Source: Desulfobulbus sp.
GTDB taxonomy: Bacteria; Desulfobacterota; Desulfobulbia; Desulfobulbales; Desulfobulbaceae
Length of the DNA: 44,287 nucleotides
Assembly (NCBI GenBank): GCA_011051875.1
Contig: DRKI01000127.1
Coordinates: 1 to 44,287, forward strand
Direction: 5' to 3'
Numbering within the stretch: the stretch's first letter is position 1; each line of letters opens with the position of its first letter. Positions 16,353-24,669 of this stretch are shown one piece after another. The notes beneath the pieces are model-generated. The model searched no databases. It was not told the DNA's origin and was given only the letters and a program-made list of their open reading frames with translations. The position numbers and the translations under genes were made by a program.

Positions 16353-17585
16353 TCAACGGCCGGCGGCCATGGCGGCCCTGTAGGCGGCGGCGGTCTCCCG
16401 GGCACAGCGGGACCAGGAAAAGCGGGCCGCCCGCGCAAGCCCCTTCTCCCGCATCCGCCGCCGCAGCCCGGCATCCTCTCCCACCCGGAGCATGGCCCCG
16501 GCCAGGGCATCGGTATCCTCCGGATCGACCATGATACCGGCATCGCCCACCACCTCGGGCAGTGAGCTGGTATTGGAGGTGATCACCGGCAGGCCGCACT
16601 GCATGGCCTCCAGCGGCGGCAGTCCGAAACCCTCGTACAGGGAGGGATAGACAAAGGCGAGAGCGCCACCGTAGAGGGCGGAAAGATCCTCGTCCGCCAC
16701 GTAGCCGGTGAAGATGACCCGGTCCTTGAGGCCGGGATCCCGGAGAATCTCGTCCAGCAGCCGGTCGATCTTCCAGCCCCTGGTCCCCACCAGCACCAGG
16801 CGATACTCTCCCTGGCCGGGCTCGGCAAGCAGCTTTCTGAAGGCGGCAATGGTGGCCTGAAGATTCTTGCGATACTCCAGGGTGGCCAGGGAGAGGAAGT
16901 AGCCGGCCGCCGGAATCCCGTACCGTGCCAGGACCGAACGTACAGCCTCCCCATCGGCCCGGGGATGGTAGAGGGCCGGCGAGGCGGCCGGGCAGGCGAT
17001 GAAAACGCGGTCCGGGTCCATGCCCAGGTAGTTGCAGATATCGTCGCGTGACGAGCGGGAGATGGTGATAACCCAGTCCTCCTCGACCCGGATCGCACCG
17101 AGGATCTTCTTAAAATCATGATCAAAGCCCTGCCAGAAATACTCGGGATGCAGCACGGGAATGATATCGTAGATGGTCATGAAACAGAGCGGCCGCCGCC
17201 CGAACTCCGGCAGGGGGGAGAAGGTGGAGTGGAAGATGTCTGCCGCCTCTCCCACCCGGTTGATGCGCCATTGCCGGAACATGCGGGCCACAGCGCGCTG
17301 GCAGATCTTGAGCGGATCCACCGGCCCCATCCGCAGGGCCAGGTCAAAGAGGCGCTCTTCCAGGGAGTTGACTCCGACATAGCGGCCTGCGAACCCCAGC
17401 CCGCGGAAATAGTCCCGGGTCAGCCTGTTGATCTCGGTAGACGAAAGCGAGGTCACCCGCAGGTCCAGCTCTTCCATGGCGAGCAACTCGGGCACCAGGC
17501 TGCTGATCACACGGTAGATACCGGTGCGGGCCGTTTCATAGAGCCCGGCCAGGCCGATTACCGAGACATCGACAATCACACGCAT
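16353..17585 (-). CDS. Glycosyltransferase family 4 (mannosyltransferase-like), first gene of EPS operon
   Basis: A 410-residue GT-B transferase. The N-terminal part ([12 protein letters not shown]) contacts the acceptor. The C-terminal half shows [49 protein letters not shown] and the E-x7-E motif in [22 protein letters not shown]. The combination resembles mannosyltransferases of the WbdB/MtfB kind, but the sugar is not provable here. ATG at 17585 has GGAAGAG upstream. A copy of the short palindromic repeat begins 12 bp before the start codon, so it lies in the leader or promoter of the whole operon. Confidence 0.9.
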   Translation of the reverse strand: MRVIVDVSVIGLAGLYETARTGIYRVISSLVPELLAMEELDLRVTSLSSTEINRLTRDYFRGLGFAGRYVGVNSLEERLFDLALRMGPVDPLKICQRAVARMFRQWRINRVGEAADIFHSTFSPLPEFGRRPLCFMTIYDIIPVLHPEYFWQGFDHDFKKILGAIRVEEDWVITISRSSRDDICNYLGMDPDRVFIACPAASPALYHPRADGEAVRSVLARYGIPAAGYFLSLATLEYRKNLQATIAAFRKLLAEPGQGEYRLVLVGTRGWKIDRLLDEILRDPGLKDRVIFTGYVADEDLSALYGGALAFVYPSLYEGFGLPPLEAMQCGLPVITSNTSSLPEVVGDAGIMVDPEDTDALAGAMLRVGEDAGLRRRMREKGLARAARFSWSRCARETAAAYRAAMAAGR

Positions 17586-17596
17586 AATTTCTCTTC

Positions 17597-17646
17597 CCCA
17601 AATTGAGCGATTTTCAGTTGCAGGTGGGTGAAACGCTCAACTCAGG
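17597..17646 (-). repeat. Palindromic dispersed repeat, minimal copy (family 1, copy 3)
   Basis: A 50-bp copy. Read on the minus strand it is CCTGAGTTGAGCGTTTC, ACCCACCTGCA, ACTGAAAATCGCTCAATTTGGG. The ends are inverted repeats of each other, so the RNA would fold as one hairpin. It lacks the internal insert seen in copies 1 and 4. Confidence 0.75.
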
Positions 17647-18027
17647 TCTTTCTCTCCTCCCATGGCGCCTTACGCTTACAGGATAATGGAACAGGGGGCA
17701 AGGGGTTTCTGGAGGAACAGGAGACAGAAATCAGGTGACAGGGGCAGATCGATCTCCGCCCGGGACAAGGTAACCACTCCCTGCCGGTGCCTCGAATGCC
17801 ACACGTCGCTTCTTCATCGCTCATTCGCAAGCGGTCACAGGGCACCCCATCGGCACGCGCTCGAACCTCCCGATACACGGGATGTGTGTGGCACACTGCA
17901 AGTCCATGTATTGATTCAGGATAATTGGGGTATCCCGTGATCGGTTACGCCCATTCCGGCATCATCTCATGCACGACCTCACCTGCCCTGAAACAGGACA
18001 ACCCGCCCCTTTTCCCGCCAACCCAAC

Positions 18028-18068
18028 TGTCCCGATTCTGGACACCCTGGGCGGACAGAAGATCGTCC
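18028..18068. promoter_or_regulatory. Putative upstream activator sites for the sigma-54 promoter
   Basis: An inverted repeat TGTCC-N7-GGACA at 18028-18044 is followed by GGAC-N8-GTCC at 18053-18068. Both centres lie about 100-130 bp before the predicted sigma-54 start, the distance at which NtrC-type activators usually bind. This is an inference from position and symmetry. Confidence 0.4.
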
Positions 18069-18139
18069 AGAAAAAGGGGGTTTTGTTTTTCTTTTCCATA
18101 CCAGTAAGATAGGCGGCTTCCGGCTGTTCAGCAGAGTTC

Positions 18140-18155
18140 TGGCACATCATGTGCT
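18140..18155 (+). promoter_or_regulatory. Sigma-54 promoter of the ZraP-like gene
   Basis: TGGCAC-ATCAT-GTGCT matches the -24/-12 consensus (TGGCAC-N5-TTGCW), with GG and GC exactly ten bases apart. The start would be near 18165, giving a leader of about 78 nt. In E. coli zraP is also sigma-54 dependent through ZraSR, which fits the gene downstream. Confidence 0.7.
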
Positions 18156-18242
18156 TTGGGTAGGGCAAAGACAGCGTCCATTCCCGACAGGAAAAGGAAA
18201 TATGGACAAGGAAACACTACCCCCTCACAAGGAGAACCAGCC

Positions 18243-18713
18243 ATGAAAAAATCAACCATCTTCATCACTGTCTTCGCCATTGCCCTCACCTTTGCAGCCA
18301 GCCAGGGATTCGCCTGGATGTACGGCCCGATGATGGGTGGCCCGGCCACGACGACCCTGACCGCTGATCAGCAGCAGAAGGTCAAGGATATCGAGACCAG
18401 GTACCAGAAGCAGATCGCCGAGCAGGAGGCGGCTCTCCAGGCCAAGGCGACAGAGGTCCGTACCGCCCTGGCAGACGCCAACACCACCCTCGGCCAGGCC
18501 AATGCCCTGCGTAATGAACTCTACGGCCTGGAACAGGCATACTGGCAACTGCGGATGAAGGTGAACCAGGAGATCAGCCAGGCCATCGGTGCTCCCTATT
18601 TCGGTGCCATGGGATGGGGCCCGGAATACTGCAGTTGGCATAACCATGGTGGTGGCTACGGCTACGGCCACGGCGGCGCCTACGGGCGGGTTGGCATGGG
18701 CTGCGACTGGTAA
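18243..18713 (+). CDS. ZraP/Spy-like periplasmic heavy-metal stress protein
   Basis: A 156-residue secreted protein. Residues 1-24 are a signal peptide ending in FA-W. The mature N-terminus is Met/Tyr/Gly-rich (MYGPMMGG). Residues 38-115 are long amphipathic helices (LTADQQQKVKDIETRYQKQI...) as in the ZraP/CnrX/Spy fold. The C-terminus is rich in Gly, His, Tyr and Cys (WHNHGGGYGYGHGG), a probable metal-binding tail. Such proteins bind zinc or other metals and act as periplasmic chaperones. AAGGAG eight bases upstream fixes the ATG at 18243. The sigma-54 promoter upstream supports envelope-stress control. No ZraSR two-component genes are nearby. Confidence 0.85.
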   Translation: MKKSTIFITVFAIALTFAASQGFAWMYGPMMGGPATTTLTADQQQKVKDIETRYQKQIAEQEAALQAKATEVRTALADANTTLGQANALRNELYGLEQAYWQLRMKVNQEISQAIGAPYFGAMGWGPEYCSWHNHGGGYGYGHGGAYGRVGMGCDW

Positions 18714-18793
18714 ATCCCACCCACTCACATCCTCCCCGTGCTGGCGGCCGGCCTCCTCCCCGGTCGTCAGCACCTCTTTCTTGTTTATTCTCC

Positions 18794-18868
18794 CCTGAAT
18801 TGAGCGTTTCCACCCATCTGCAAATGGAAAAACGCATCTTGGGCAAAATGAAAATCACTCAATTCAGG
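18794..18868 (+). repeat. Palindromic dispersed repeat (family 1, copy 4)
   Basis: A 75-bp copy running from CCTGAATTGAGCGTTTC to the inverted end CACTCAATTCAGG. The left inner part is CACCCATCTGCAAATGG and the right inner part CATCTTGGGCAAAATGAAAATC. It sits directly before a terminator hairpin between convergent genes and is the clearest reference copy of the family. Confidence 0.8.
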
Positions 18869-18900
18869 TTCCTGGTTCCAGCCCCTGTCTTCTGAACATA

Positions 18901-18929
18901 AAACCCGGCGGCCTGAGGCCGCCGGGTTT
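18901..18929. terminator. Bidirectional terminator hairpin
   Basis: A perfect 13-bp stem (AAACCCGGCGGCC, 18901-18913, with complement at 18917-18929) has a TGA loop. The A/T ends of the stem give short U-runs in both directions. It serves the ZraP-like gene (+) and the small secreted gene (-). Confidence 0.85.
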
Positions 18930-18966
18930 GCCGAATTCAGTCACCTGTTTTCGGGTGGGTGCTCAA

Positions 18967-19170
18967 CTAGCACCCTTCAATGGCTTTTCTTTTTGCGCTT
19001 TTCACCTTCACGGCCTCCCCCTTGACGAGCCTGGATGCCTTATGCCCGCAGTCCAGGGTCACCGTGGTTCCCTTGATCTCGGTCACGGTACACTTCACAG
19101 ACGAAGCCATTGCAGAGACGGCCAGGGAAAGGCCGAAGGCGAGAGCTACTGCGAATGCGATTTTCTTCAT
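18967..19170 (-). CDS. Small secreted protein with a conserved-looking beta core
   Basis: A 67-residue protein with a clear signal peptide (residues 1-22, AVSAMA-S). The mature part of about 45 residues reads as beta strands (VKCTVTEIKGTTVTLDCGHKA, then GEAVKVKS) and ends Glu-Gly-Cys. It has three Cys in the mature chain and a strongly basic character. It may be a small OB- or SH3-like periplasmic protein; I do not assign a function. The C-terminus and strand pattern weakly recall small proteins of Geobacter-type selenite/tellurite reduction operons, but this is only a resemblance. AGGAGG seven bases upstream of the ATG makes translation likely. Confidence 0.75.
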   Translation of the reverse strand: MKKIAFAVALAFGLSLAVSAMASSVKCTVTEIKGTTVTLDCGHKASRLVKGEAVKVKSAKRKAIEGC

Positions 19171-19701
19171 AAACAGTCCTCCTGAAAAGAGAATGGATGG
19201 TTGGACAACGATCGTTTCCGCCCGATTTTGGGCGGCCGCCCCGGCCAGTGCCTGTCAGCGGATCGATGTCCCTTTGTCTTGAAAATTGCCAGAACCGTGC
19301 CAGTGTTGAAAAATGAAGCAACATTGACCACAACCCCTCGATCTGATAACGGTATTACAAAACAAGAGTGACAGAAATCCAGCCAGGACCGGTCAAAGGG
19401 GTGTCTGCATCTGAGACACCGGCGTCACCAGCGGTAATCAACCGGGAGCGTATTCTTTTTCCGTGGACTCTTTGCATTTCCAGCGGCTCTCGTGATACCC
19501 TCTGACAGGGCGTCGCAGATGGAGTACCCTGTGACCGCTTCGGTGAAACGCTTACTGTAGCCCAGAGCACCCCTCCCATGCATGCCACCGCACTCCCAGG
19601 GCGGCTTGCCGGAACTTCCCAGTCCTTCTGAAAAGGACTGTTTCTTGCAGGAGAATGGTTGTCCGATACCACCATTCCTGCTGACTTGAAGGAGACATAG
19701 T
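19171..19701. other. Intergenic region between divergent secreted-protein genes
   Basis: About 530 bp without a credible gene; the ORFs on the minus strand have irregular composition and no family resemblance. A hairpin at 19621-19639 (AGTCCTT/AAGGACT, 5-nt loop) followed by a T-rich stretch lies 63 bp before the next start codon and could be an attenuator. No promoter was confidently placed. Confidence 0.4.
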
Positions 19702-20811
19702 GTGAAACGAATCGTTATCGTCTTTTCGCTCTGCGCCGGTCTTACCATGGGTACCGGCCATGTGCTGGCCGACGAATGCGGCAACGGCTGGTGGAAGGGC
19801 CGGGCCTGCGACGGGGCGGAGAAGGACGCAACCGCCGGCAAGACCGAAGCCCATGCCGACGGGACCCCAAAAAAGCGATACTGCTCCAGTGCCGAGCAGC
19901 CGAAGCTGCTGGCCCTGCTCCGTGAACTCGAAGAACTGAAAAAAACGCCGCCGGATGCCCGGAGGCAGGGAAGCAGCGAATCACTGGTCCGCAAGAAATA
20001 CCGTATCGCCAGAAAACTCCGACAGTTCGACGACTGCCGGGCCGAGGACGCCCTCAGGGAACTGATCAGGGAAAACGCCTGCGAAGACCTGGGCGAGGGC
20101 GACATCTTGTGCGTACAATGGGGCGCCGAGGCCAGCCTGCAGGAAGTCACTTCCAAGAAAGACCTGAAAAAGCTCACGCCCGGAACCAGCATGGATGATC
20201 TCCTCAAGCTGGTCAAAAAATACGGGCCCCATCCCCATAAGAACGAGTTTGCCAGCCACCAGGTCATGAACTACCTGATTGACCAGGCAGACAGCAGGCC
20301 GGAAGTCTACGTTCCCCTCCTGATTCAATACTTCACCCGCTGCCACGAGGTGATCCCCATTGCCCGCCGCTATCCCGAGGCCACGGACATCGGCCTGGAA
20401 CGCTGTTTCTCCTCCAGCGATCCGGGCACGGTCTGGGCCGGCATCAGCCTGGCCCGTTCCCTTGACAAGAAACAGTTTCTGGCCCGGGTCTTTGCGGTCG
20501 CCTTTGCGGGCAAGGGCAACATCGACTATTCTCAGGAGGCCGAGGTCGACGCCATCCGCACCATGGCGCTTGGCTTCTTCAGGATGTACGAGGCAGACGC
20601 CCTGCCCTACTACCGCGCCATTCTGTTTGGCGACTATGGGAAGGAAAAGGAGTATGTCATCAGCGGCATCAGAAACCCGGAGAATACGGGGCTACTGGAT
20701 CTGCTCAAAAAGTTCGACAGTTACCTGGCCGATCATCCGGACCAGGCCGACAAGAACCTCATTACCCGTCTCAGGCAGCGGATTGCCGCCATGGAGAGGA
20801 CAGGACAATGA
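19702..20811 (+). CDS. Secreted protein of unknown function, partner of M14 carboxypeptidase
   Basis: A 369-residue protein starting at GTG 19702, with AAGGAG eight bases upstream. Residues 1-23 are a signal peptide (GHVLA-D). The mature part is charged and mostly helical. It has Cys residues spread at CGNGWW, RACDG, YCSS, FDDCRAED and ENACEDL, suggesting disulfides in the periplasm. The second half looks like helical-repeat or HEAT-like segments (YVPLLIQYFTRCHEVIPIARRYPEA). I do not recognise the family. It overlaps the next gene by four bases (ATGA), so the two are translated together and probably act in one process. Confidence 0.78.
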   Translation: MKRIVIVFSLCAGLTMGTGHVLADECGNGWWKGRACDGAEKDATAGKTEAHADGTPKKRYCSSAEQPKLLALLRELEELKKTPPDARRQGSSESLVRKKYRIARKLRQFDDCRAEDALRELIRENACEDLGEGDILCVQWGAEASLQEVTSKKDLKKLTPGTSMDDLLKLVKKYGPHPHKNEFASHQVMNYLIDQADSRPEVYVPLLIQYFTRCHEVIPIARRYPEATDIGLERCFSSSDPGTVWAGISLARSLDKKQFLARVFAVAFAGKGNIDYSQEAEVDAIRTMALGFFRMYEADALPYYRAILFGDYGKEKEYVISGIRNPENTGLLDLLKKFDSYLADHPDQADKNLITRLRQRIAAMERTGQ

Positions 20812-22367
20812 AACGGATCGCCATTACCATCCTGCTCTCTGTACTCTCTGTACTCTATGCAGGCAATGGCCTGGCCACCTGGTGCGAAAGCCCCGGTCTG
20901 GGCATGAAAAACAGCGCCATGATCAGCCGCTACCTGCATGATCTTGCCGACAACTCCTCGGGATTTGCCGTGGTTCGGTCCATAGGCACCACCAGCGGCA
21001 CTGACGGCAACCCGCCCCGGGAGATCAGCGCCATCCTGATCACCGAGAATGCCTCCTGGGACCATGACCGCGGCAGGCCGACGGTTATCATTACCGGAGC
21101 AATCCATGGCAACGAGTGGGCCACGCCGGAAGTCTGCATCGGCATCGCCGAATACCTCCTCGACAACAAGGACAACTTTGCCCCGGCCCTGGACGCCAAG
21201 GGTGAGTTGATCAACAGCCGCGCCAGCCTGACGACGGTCAAGGGAAACAGCAAGGAGATAGTGCCCCGTCTGACCAGTATCGGCGAGCTGCTCAGGAAGA
21301 TCCAGGTCATCATCATCCCGGTCTACAACCCGGAGGGCTATGACTACAGCCAGACCCCCGAGGGAAAGATGTCCTACTACGGAGCCGGCTGGCGGCCCAA
21401 CCGGCGCAAGCTGGCCCGGGATACGCAGGCGGTGATCTGCTACCGGCGGGACGGCACGCTCTATCCAGCCCCGCCGGCCGATGCGGAACACTGTTTTCTG
21501 GCCGACTATGACGACACCGCGTCGGGCGGCGAGGTGGAAGAGGAATCGGTCATTGTCTGCGAGAGCATGGACGGCAAGACCCTCAGCCTGTTCGAACCCT
21601 CGCTCAGTGTCGCCTCGACAGAGATGTTTGATGCCATCTATGACTCCAGAAATCCGAAACGCGTTGTCTGCGCCTCGGGCCAGAGACGGGTATGGAAAGA
21701 GCAATGGTCGAGCGACGATCAGGACCGGGTAAGCCTGGCCAGGGCCAAAAAGGAAGGCTACCTGCGGGTCGCCTTTGGCACGGACATCAACCGGAACTTC
21801 CAGTACAAATGGGATGTAACCGACAACCAGAAACATCTTTTCATCAGGACCCGTTCCCCCTCCTCCCGCATGTACCGGGGACCCGGTTCCATCTCGGAGC
21901 CGGAATCAGGCGCCATGGAACGGCTCATTGCGAAAAAAAACGTGATCGCCCTCATCGATTACCATGCCGGTTCCACCCAGGTCCTGTACCCATACGCCTA
22001 TTCCACCAGGGACAGGGTGAACAAAAATATCCTGGACACGGGAAGCGGGAGAAGCGATTACGAGATCTTCCATGCCGTCTCGGAGAAGATCGCCGCCATC
22101 CTCAACCGGTACGGCGGAGACGACAAATCCATAACCGGCTATACAGCGGCCCAGAACTACAACAAAACCAGTGTGGGCAGTGGCGTGGCCCGGGACTGCT
22201 ACTACCAGACAGAGGGGATCGCGGCCCTCAACATCGAGGTACACGACAGGCGCTACACCTACGGGGAGGCCGAGTTTGAAAAGGTCGTTCCCGCGATCTG
22301 CAGAACCAATGTTCCGGGGGCGATCTGGTTTCTGTTCTGGGCCGCCGACCTGGCCGCGAACAGGTAA
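20808..22367 (+). CDS. Secreted M14-family zinc carboxypeptidase
   Basis: A 519-residue metallopeptidase with a signal peptide (residues 1-23). The zinc site is His100-x2-Glu103 (AIHGNEWATPE) with third ligand His386 (IDYHAGSTQ). The catalytic Glu is probably Glu477 in LNIEVHD. Substrate-side Asn/Arg are in TDINRNFQYKW. The Arg-Pro-Asn-Arg-Arg segment near residue 198 also looks family-like. Between HxxE and the third ligand the chain is much longer than in a classical carboxypeptidase A, with an acidic, Cys-containing insert around residues 205-300. It should remove C-terminal residues from peptides or cell-wall stems outside the cytoplasm. It follows a secreted partner gene with a four-base overlap. 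Confidence 0.88.
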   Translation: MKRIAITILLSVLSVLYAGNGLATWCESPGLGMKNSAMISRYLHDLADNSSGFAVVRSIGTTSGTDGNPPREISAILITENASWDHDRGRPTVIITGAIHGNEWATPEVCIGIAEYLLDNKDNFAPALDAKGELINSRASLTTVKGNSKEIVPRLTSIGELLRKIQVIIIPVYNPEGYDYSQTPEGKMSYYGAGWRPNRRKLARDTQAVICYRRDGTLYPAPPADAEHCFLADYDDTASGGEVEEESVIVCESMDGKTLSLFEPSLSVASTEMFDAIYDSRNPKRVVCASGQRRVWKEQWSSDDQDRVSLARAKKEGYLRVAFGTDINRNFQYKWDVTDNQKHLFIRTRSPSSRMYRGPGSISEPESGAMERLIAKKNVIALIDYHAGSTQVLYPYAYSTRDRVNKNILDTGSGRSDYEIFHAVSEKIAAILNRYGGDDKSITGYTAAQNYNKTSVGSGVARDCYYQTEGIAALNIEVHDRRYTYGEAEFEKVVPAICRTNVPGAIWFLFWAADLAANR

Positions 22368-22397
22368 CCGGTCTCGACCCGGAGCCAGATTGCAGCA

Positions 22398-22413
22398 ACA
22401 GGATTTCTCCTGT
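22398..22413 (+). promoter_or_regulatory. Hairpin just before the ABC ATPase ribosome binding site
   Basis: ACAGGA (22398-22403) and TCCTGT (22408-22413) form a perfect 6-bp stem with a TTTC loop, ending eight bases before the AAGGAG at 22421. It may separate the peptidase and transporter messages or tune ribosome access. It has no T-run. Confidence 0.3.
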
Positions 22414-22426
22414 AAGGTGAAAGGAG

Positions 22427-23152
22427 ATGAAACATGATGACACGAATACCATGCGGCTGCGCGTTACCGGGCTGGACAAACGGTTCGGCTCATACCGCGC
22501 CCTGACCAATATCTCCTTTGCCGTGGGATCCGGCGAGATCATGGGTCTCATCGGCCCCAATGGCGCAGGCAAGACCACCTTGCTCGAGTGTCTGACCGGT
22601 CTCTGTTCCGTACAGGCCGGCACCGTGCGTTGGGACGACAGGCCGCTTGGGCCTGATGAACGGAACCGGGTGCTCTGGTACCAGCCGGACAACATCCTGC
22701 CCTATGCCCGGCAACGGGTGGCGACAACCCTCTCCTTTTTCCGGCGCATTCACGGCGCCGGAAAGGACGACCTGGCCGACCTGGTGAAGCGACTCGAACT
22801 TACGCCGGTGCTCCGCCAGCCTCTGCTCAATCTCTCCAAGGGATACCGCCGCCGGGTGCTGCTCGCCATGGCCCTCCTCAGCAGGCAGCCCCTGCTGCTG
22901 CTCGACGAGCCCTTTGACGGTTTCGATCTCCGGCAGGCCCTGTCGGTCATGGCCCTTCTGCGCCGCCACGTGACCCGCCGGGCCATGATCCTCTCCATTC
23001 ACCAGTTGAGCGAGGCGGAAAAGATCTGCGACCGGTTCCTCCTGCTCGACCAGGGCAGGCTGCTGGGGGCAGGCACCCTGGAGGCGCTCTGCCGCCAGGC
23101 CGGCCTGGCAGCGGGCAGCACGCTCGAGGAGGTGTTCCTTGCCCTTACCTGA
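22427..23152 (+). CDS. ABC transporter ATP-binding protein
   Basis: A 241-residue ABC ATPase. Walker A is GPNGAGKT at residues 43-50, the Q-loop is WYQPDN, and the signature is NLSKGYRRR, with Ser-Lys-Gly in place of Ser-Gly-Gly as in several NosF/CcmA-type exporters. Walker B is LLLLDEPFDG and the H-loop is SIHQLSEAE. The start is uncertain: the AAGGAG abuts the ATG at 22427, whereas the in-frame ATG at 22451 (MRLRVTG) begins at the first strand. It overlaps the permease gene by 14 bases. The pair forms an ABC-2 type system of NosFY/GldA character; the substrate is unknown. Confidence 0.9.
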   Translation: MKHDDTNTMRLRVTGLDKRFGSYRALTNISFAVGSGEIMGLIGPNGAGKTTLLECLTGLCSVQAGTVRWDDRPLGPDERNRVLWYQPDNILPYARQRVATTLSFFRRIHGAGKDDLADLVKRLELTPVLRQPLLNLSKGYRRRVLLAMALLSRQPLLLLDEPFDGFDLRQALSVMALLRRHVTRRAMILSIHQLSEAEKICDRFLLLDQGRLLGAGTLEALCRQAGLAAGSTLEEVFLALT

Positions 23153-24482
23153 AGAACCATCGCGGCAGGGGATCATCCGCAACCTGCTGGCCCAGGAACT
23201 GCGCAGCCTGCTGGTCTCGCCGGCGCTGTGGCTCATGCTCGGCATCGTGTCGGTGCTGGTCGGCTACAGCTTCATCCAGGCCGTGGCCCTCTACAGCCAG
23301 GCCAGCAGGACCGCGCTCTCCTTCCCGGAACTGGCCCGGGGCATGAATCCCCTGGACGGGATCTTCGTACCCACCTTCGGCGCCTACTACCTGAGCGAAA
23401 GCCTGCTCCTGCCCTTTGTCGCCATCCGCCTCGTCGGCCTGGACAAGGAGAGTGGCGCCCTCAAGCTGCTCCTGCAGCTGCCCATTTCCCCCCTCACCCT
23501 GTGCGCGGTCAAGATCGGCGCCATGGGACTGCTCTGGCTGCTCACCCTGCTGCCCGGGGCCCTGGCCCTCCTCTTCTGGCACAACCTGGGCGGCCACATC
23601 TCCCTGCCCGGGATATCCCTTCTCTTTGCCGGCCACGCCCTCTTCTCGCTCACCGTGGTTGCCATCGGCATGTTCGCCGCTGCAATCAGCGATTCCCTGC
23701 CCACCGCGGCCATGCTCAGCCTGGCGGTTACCCTGGGCTCCTGGGTCCTCGATTTTGCCGCCGGCAGCCAGGACGGTATCATGGCGATTGTCAGCAAGGT
23801 CTCGCTCACCGCCATGCTCCGCCAGTTTGAAAGTGGCCTGCTTTCCTTCTCCCATGTTGCGGCCTTTCTCTGCATTGCCCTGTTCTTCTTCCTGCTCACC
23901 GCCCTCTGGCTGCACCCCGGCCGTTCTCTCCTCTCCCGGACAGGCTCCTCGCTCCTGCTCCTTGTCATCCTGGGCTCGCTCCTGGCCGGCGCCATGCAGT
24001 CGCACCGGGCCCTGGACCTGACCGAAAACCGCCGCCACTCCCTCAACCCGGCCGACAGCCGTGCCCTGGGCCAGCTCCAGCATACCCTGACCATAACCAT
24101 CCACCTGAACCCCGAAGACAGCCGGTTGCAGGATATGGAACACGACATCCTGGCCAAGCTGCGGCGCACCATTCCCCACCTGGTCGTCCGCTACGCCCGC
24201 TCAGAATCGGCCGGGCTCTTTGCCGCGGCCGGGGACAGCCAGTATGGCCTGATCGAATATGAGTACAACGGCCGCCACGACGAGAGCTACTCCAACAGTC
24301 CCCGGGAGATCCTGCCCATCATCTACAACCTGGCCGGCATCAAGGTCGTGCAGGTACCGGTTCCCCGGTACCGGGGCTATCCCCTGGTTGCCGATGCCAC
24401 CGGCTGCCGGTGGTGGTTCTACGGCCTCATCCCCCTCCTCTGTCTCGCCTTCGGTATCTATGGCCTGCAGGGCAGATGGTGA
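23139..24482 (+). CDS. ABC-2 type permease with C-terminal GldG-like extracytoplasmic segment
   Basis: A 447-residue membrane protein. Residues 25-270 contain about six membrane helices, with the acidic DKESGALKLLLQLPIS loop after helix 2 that couples to the ATPase in NosY/ABC-2 permeases. After a seventh helix (LLVILGSLLAGAM) comes a soluble stretch of about 130 residues. It begins DLTENRRHSLNPADSRALGQL and LTITIHLNPEDSR, which recalls the start of GldG/ABC-auxiliary proteins, and it ends in one last membrane helix (FYGLIPLLCLAFGIYGL). The start is a TTG at 23139, preceded by GAGGAGG at a good distance and overlapping the ATPase gene. Probably exports or extracts an envelope component. Confidence 0.82.
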   Translation: MPLPEEPSRQGIIRNLLAQELRSLLVSPALWLMLGIVSVLVGYSFIQAVALYSQASRTALSFPELARGMNPLDGIFVPTFGAYYLSESLLLPFVAIRLVGLDKESGALKLLLQLPISPLTLCAVKIGAMGLLWLLTLLPGALALLFWHNLGGHISLPGISLLFAGHALFSLTVVAIGMFAAAISDSLPTAAMLSLAVTLGSWVLDFAAGSQDGIMAIVSKVSLTAMLRQFESGLLSFSHVAAFLCIALFFFLLTALWLHPGRSLLSRTGSSLLLLVILGSLLAGAMQSHRALDLTENRRHSLNPADSRALGQLQHTLTITIHLNPEDSRLQDMEHDILAKLRRTIPHLVVRYARSESAGLFAAAGDSQYGLIEYEYNGRHDESYSNSPREILPIIYNLAGIKVVQVPVPRYRGYPLVADATGCRWWFYGLIPLLCLAFGIYGLQGRW

Positions 24483-24514
24483 ACGGATCCCGTTCGTCAA
24501 TCTCATGAAATGAC

Positions 24515-24542
24515 TTGACGGTACAGCATCGGATAGAATAAG
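24515..24542 (+). promoter_or_regulatory. Weak sigma-70 promoter candidate
   Basis: TTGACG (24515-24520) and AATAAG (24537-24542) are 16 bp apart, in the 187-bp gap before the secreted protein gene at 24670. The -35 box is good and the -10 box is poor. Confidence 0.3.
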
Positions 24543-24669
24543 AACCATTCATGTTCCCACCAGGCCACCGGAACACCGCCGGCCACGCCCCTCTCCAGGA
24601 CGGCTGGGTCAGGCGGGCACCGCCGGCCCGAAACGATACTGAAAATCCCTTCAGTAAAGGAGCCAGGAC

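Larger units (their letters stand above)
17586..18139. other. Intergenic region between EPS operon and ZraP-like gene
   Basis: No ORF here looks like a real gene. The stretch holds palindromic repeat copy 3 (17597-17646), an inverted repeat GGATA-N7-TATCC near 17920-17936, and two TGTCC/GGACA sites at 18028-18068 upstream of a sigma-54 promoter. The EPS operon promoter must be here on the minus strand but was not located. Confidence 0.5.

Noticed and set aside
17642-17940. Short ORFs on both strands upstream of the ZraP-like gene, one with a CxxCH-like string
   Set aside because: They have no signal peptide, no ribosome binding site and no continuity with a heme protein; they overlap a repeat and regulatory DNA.
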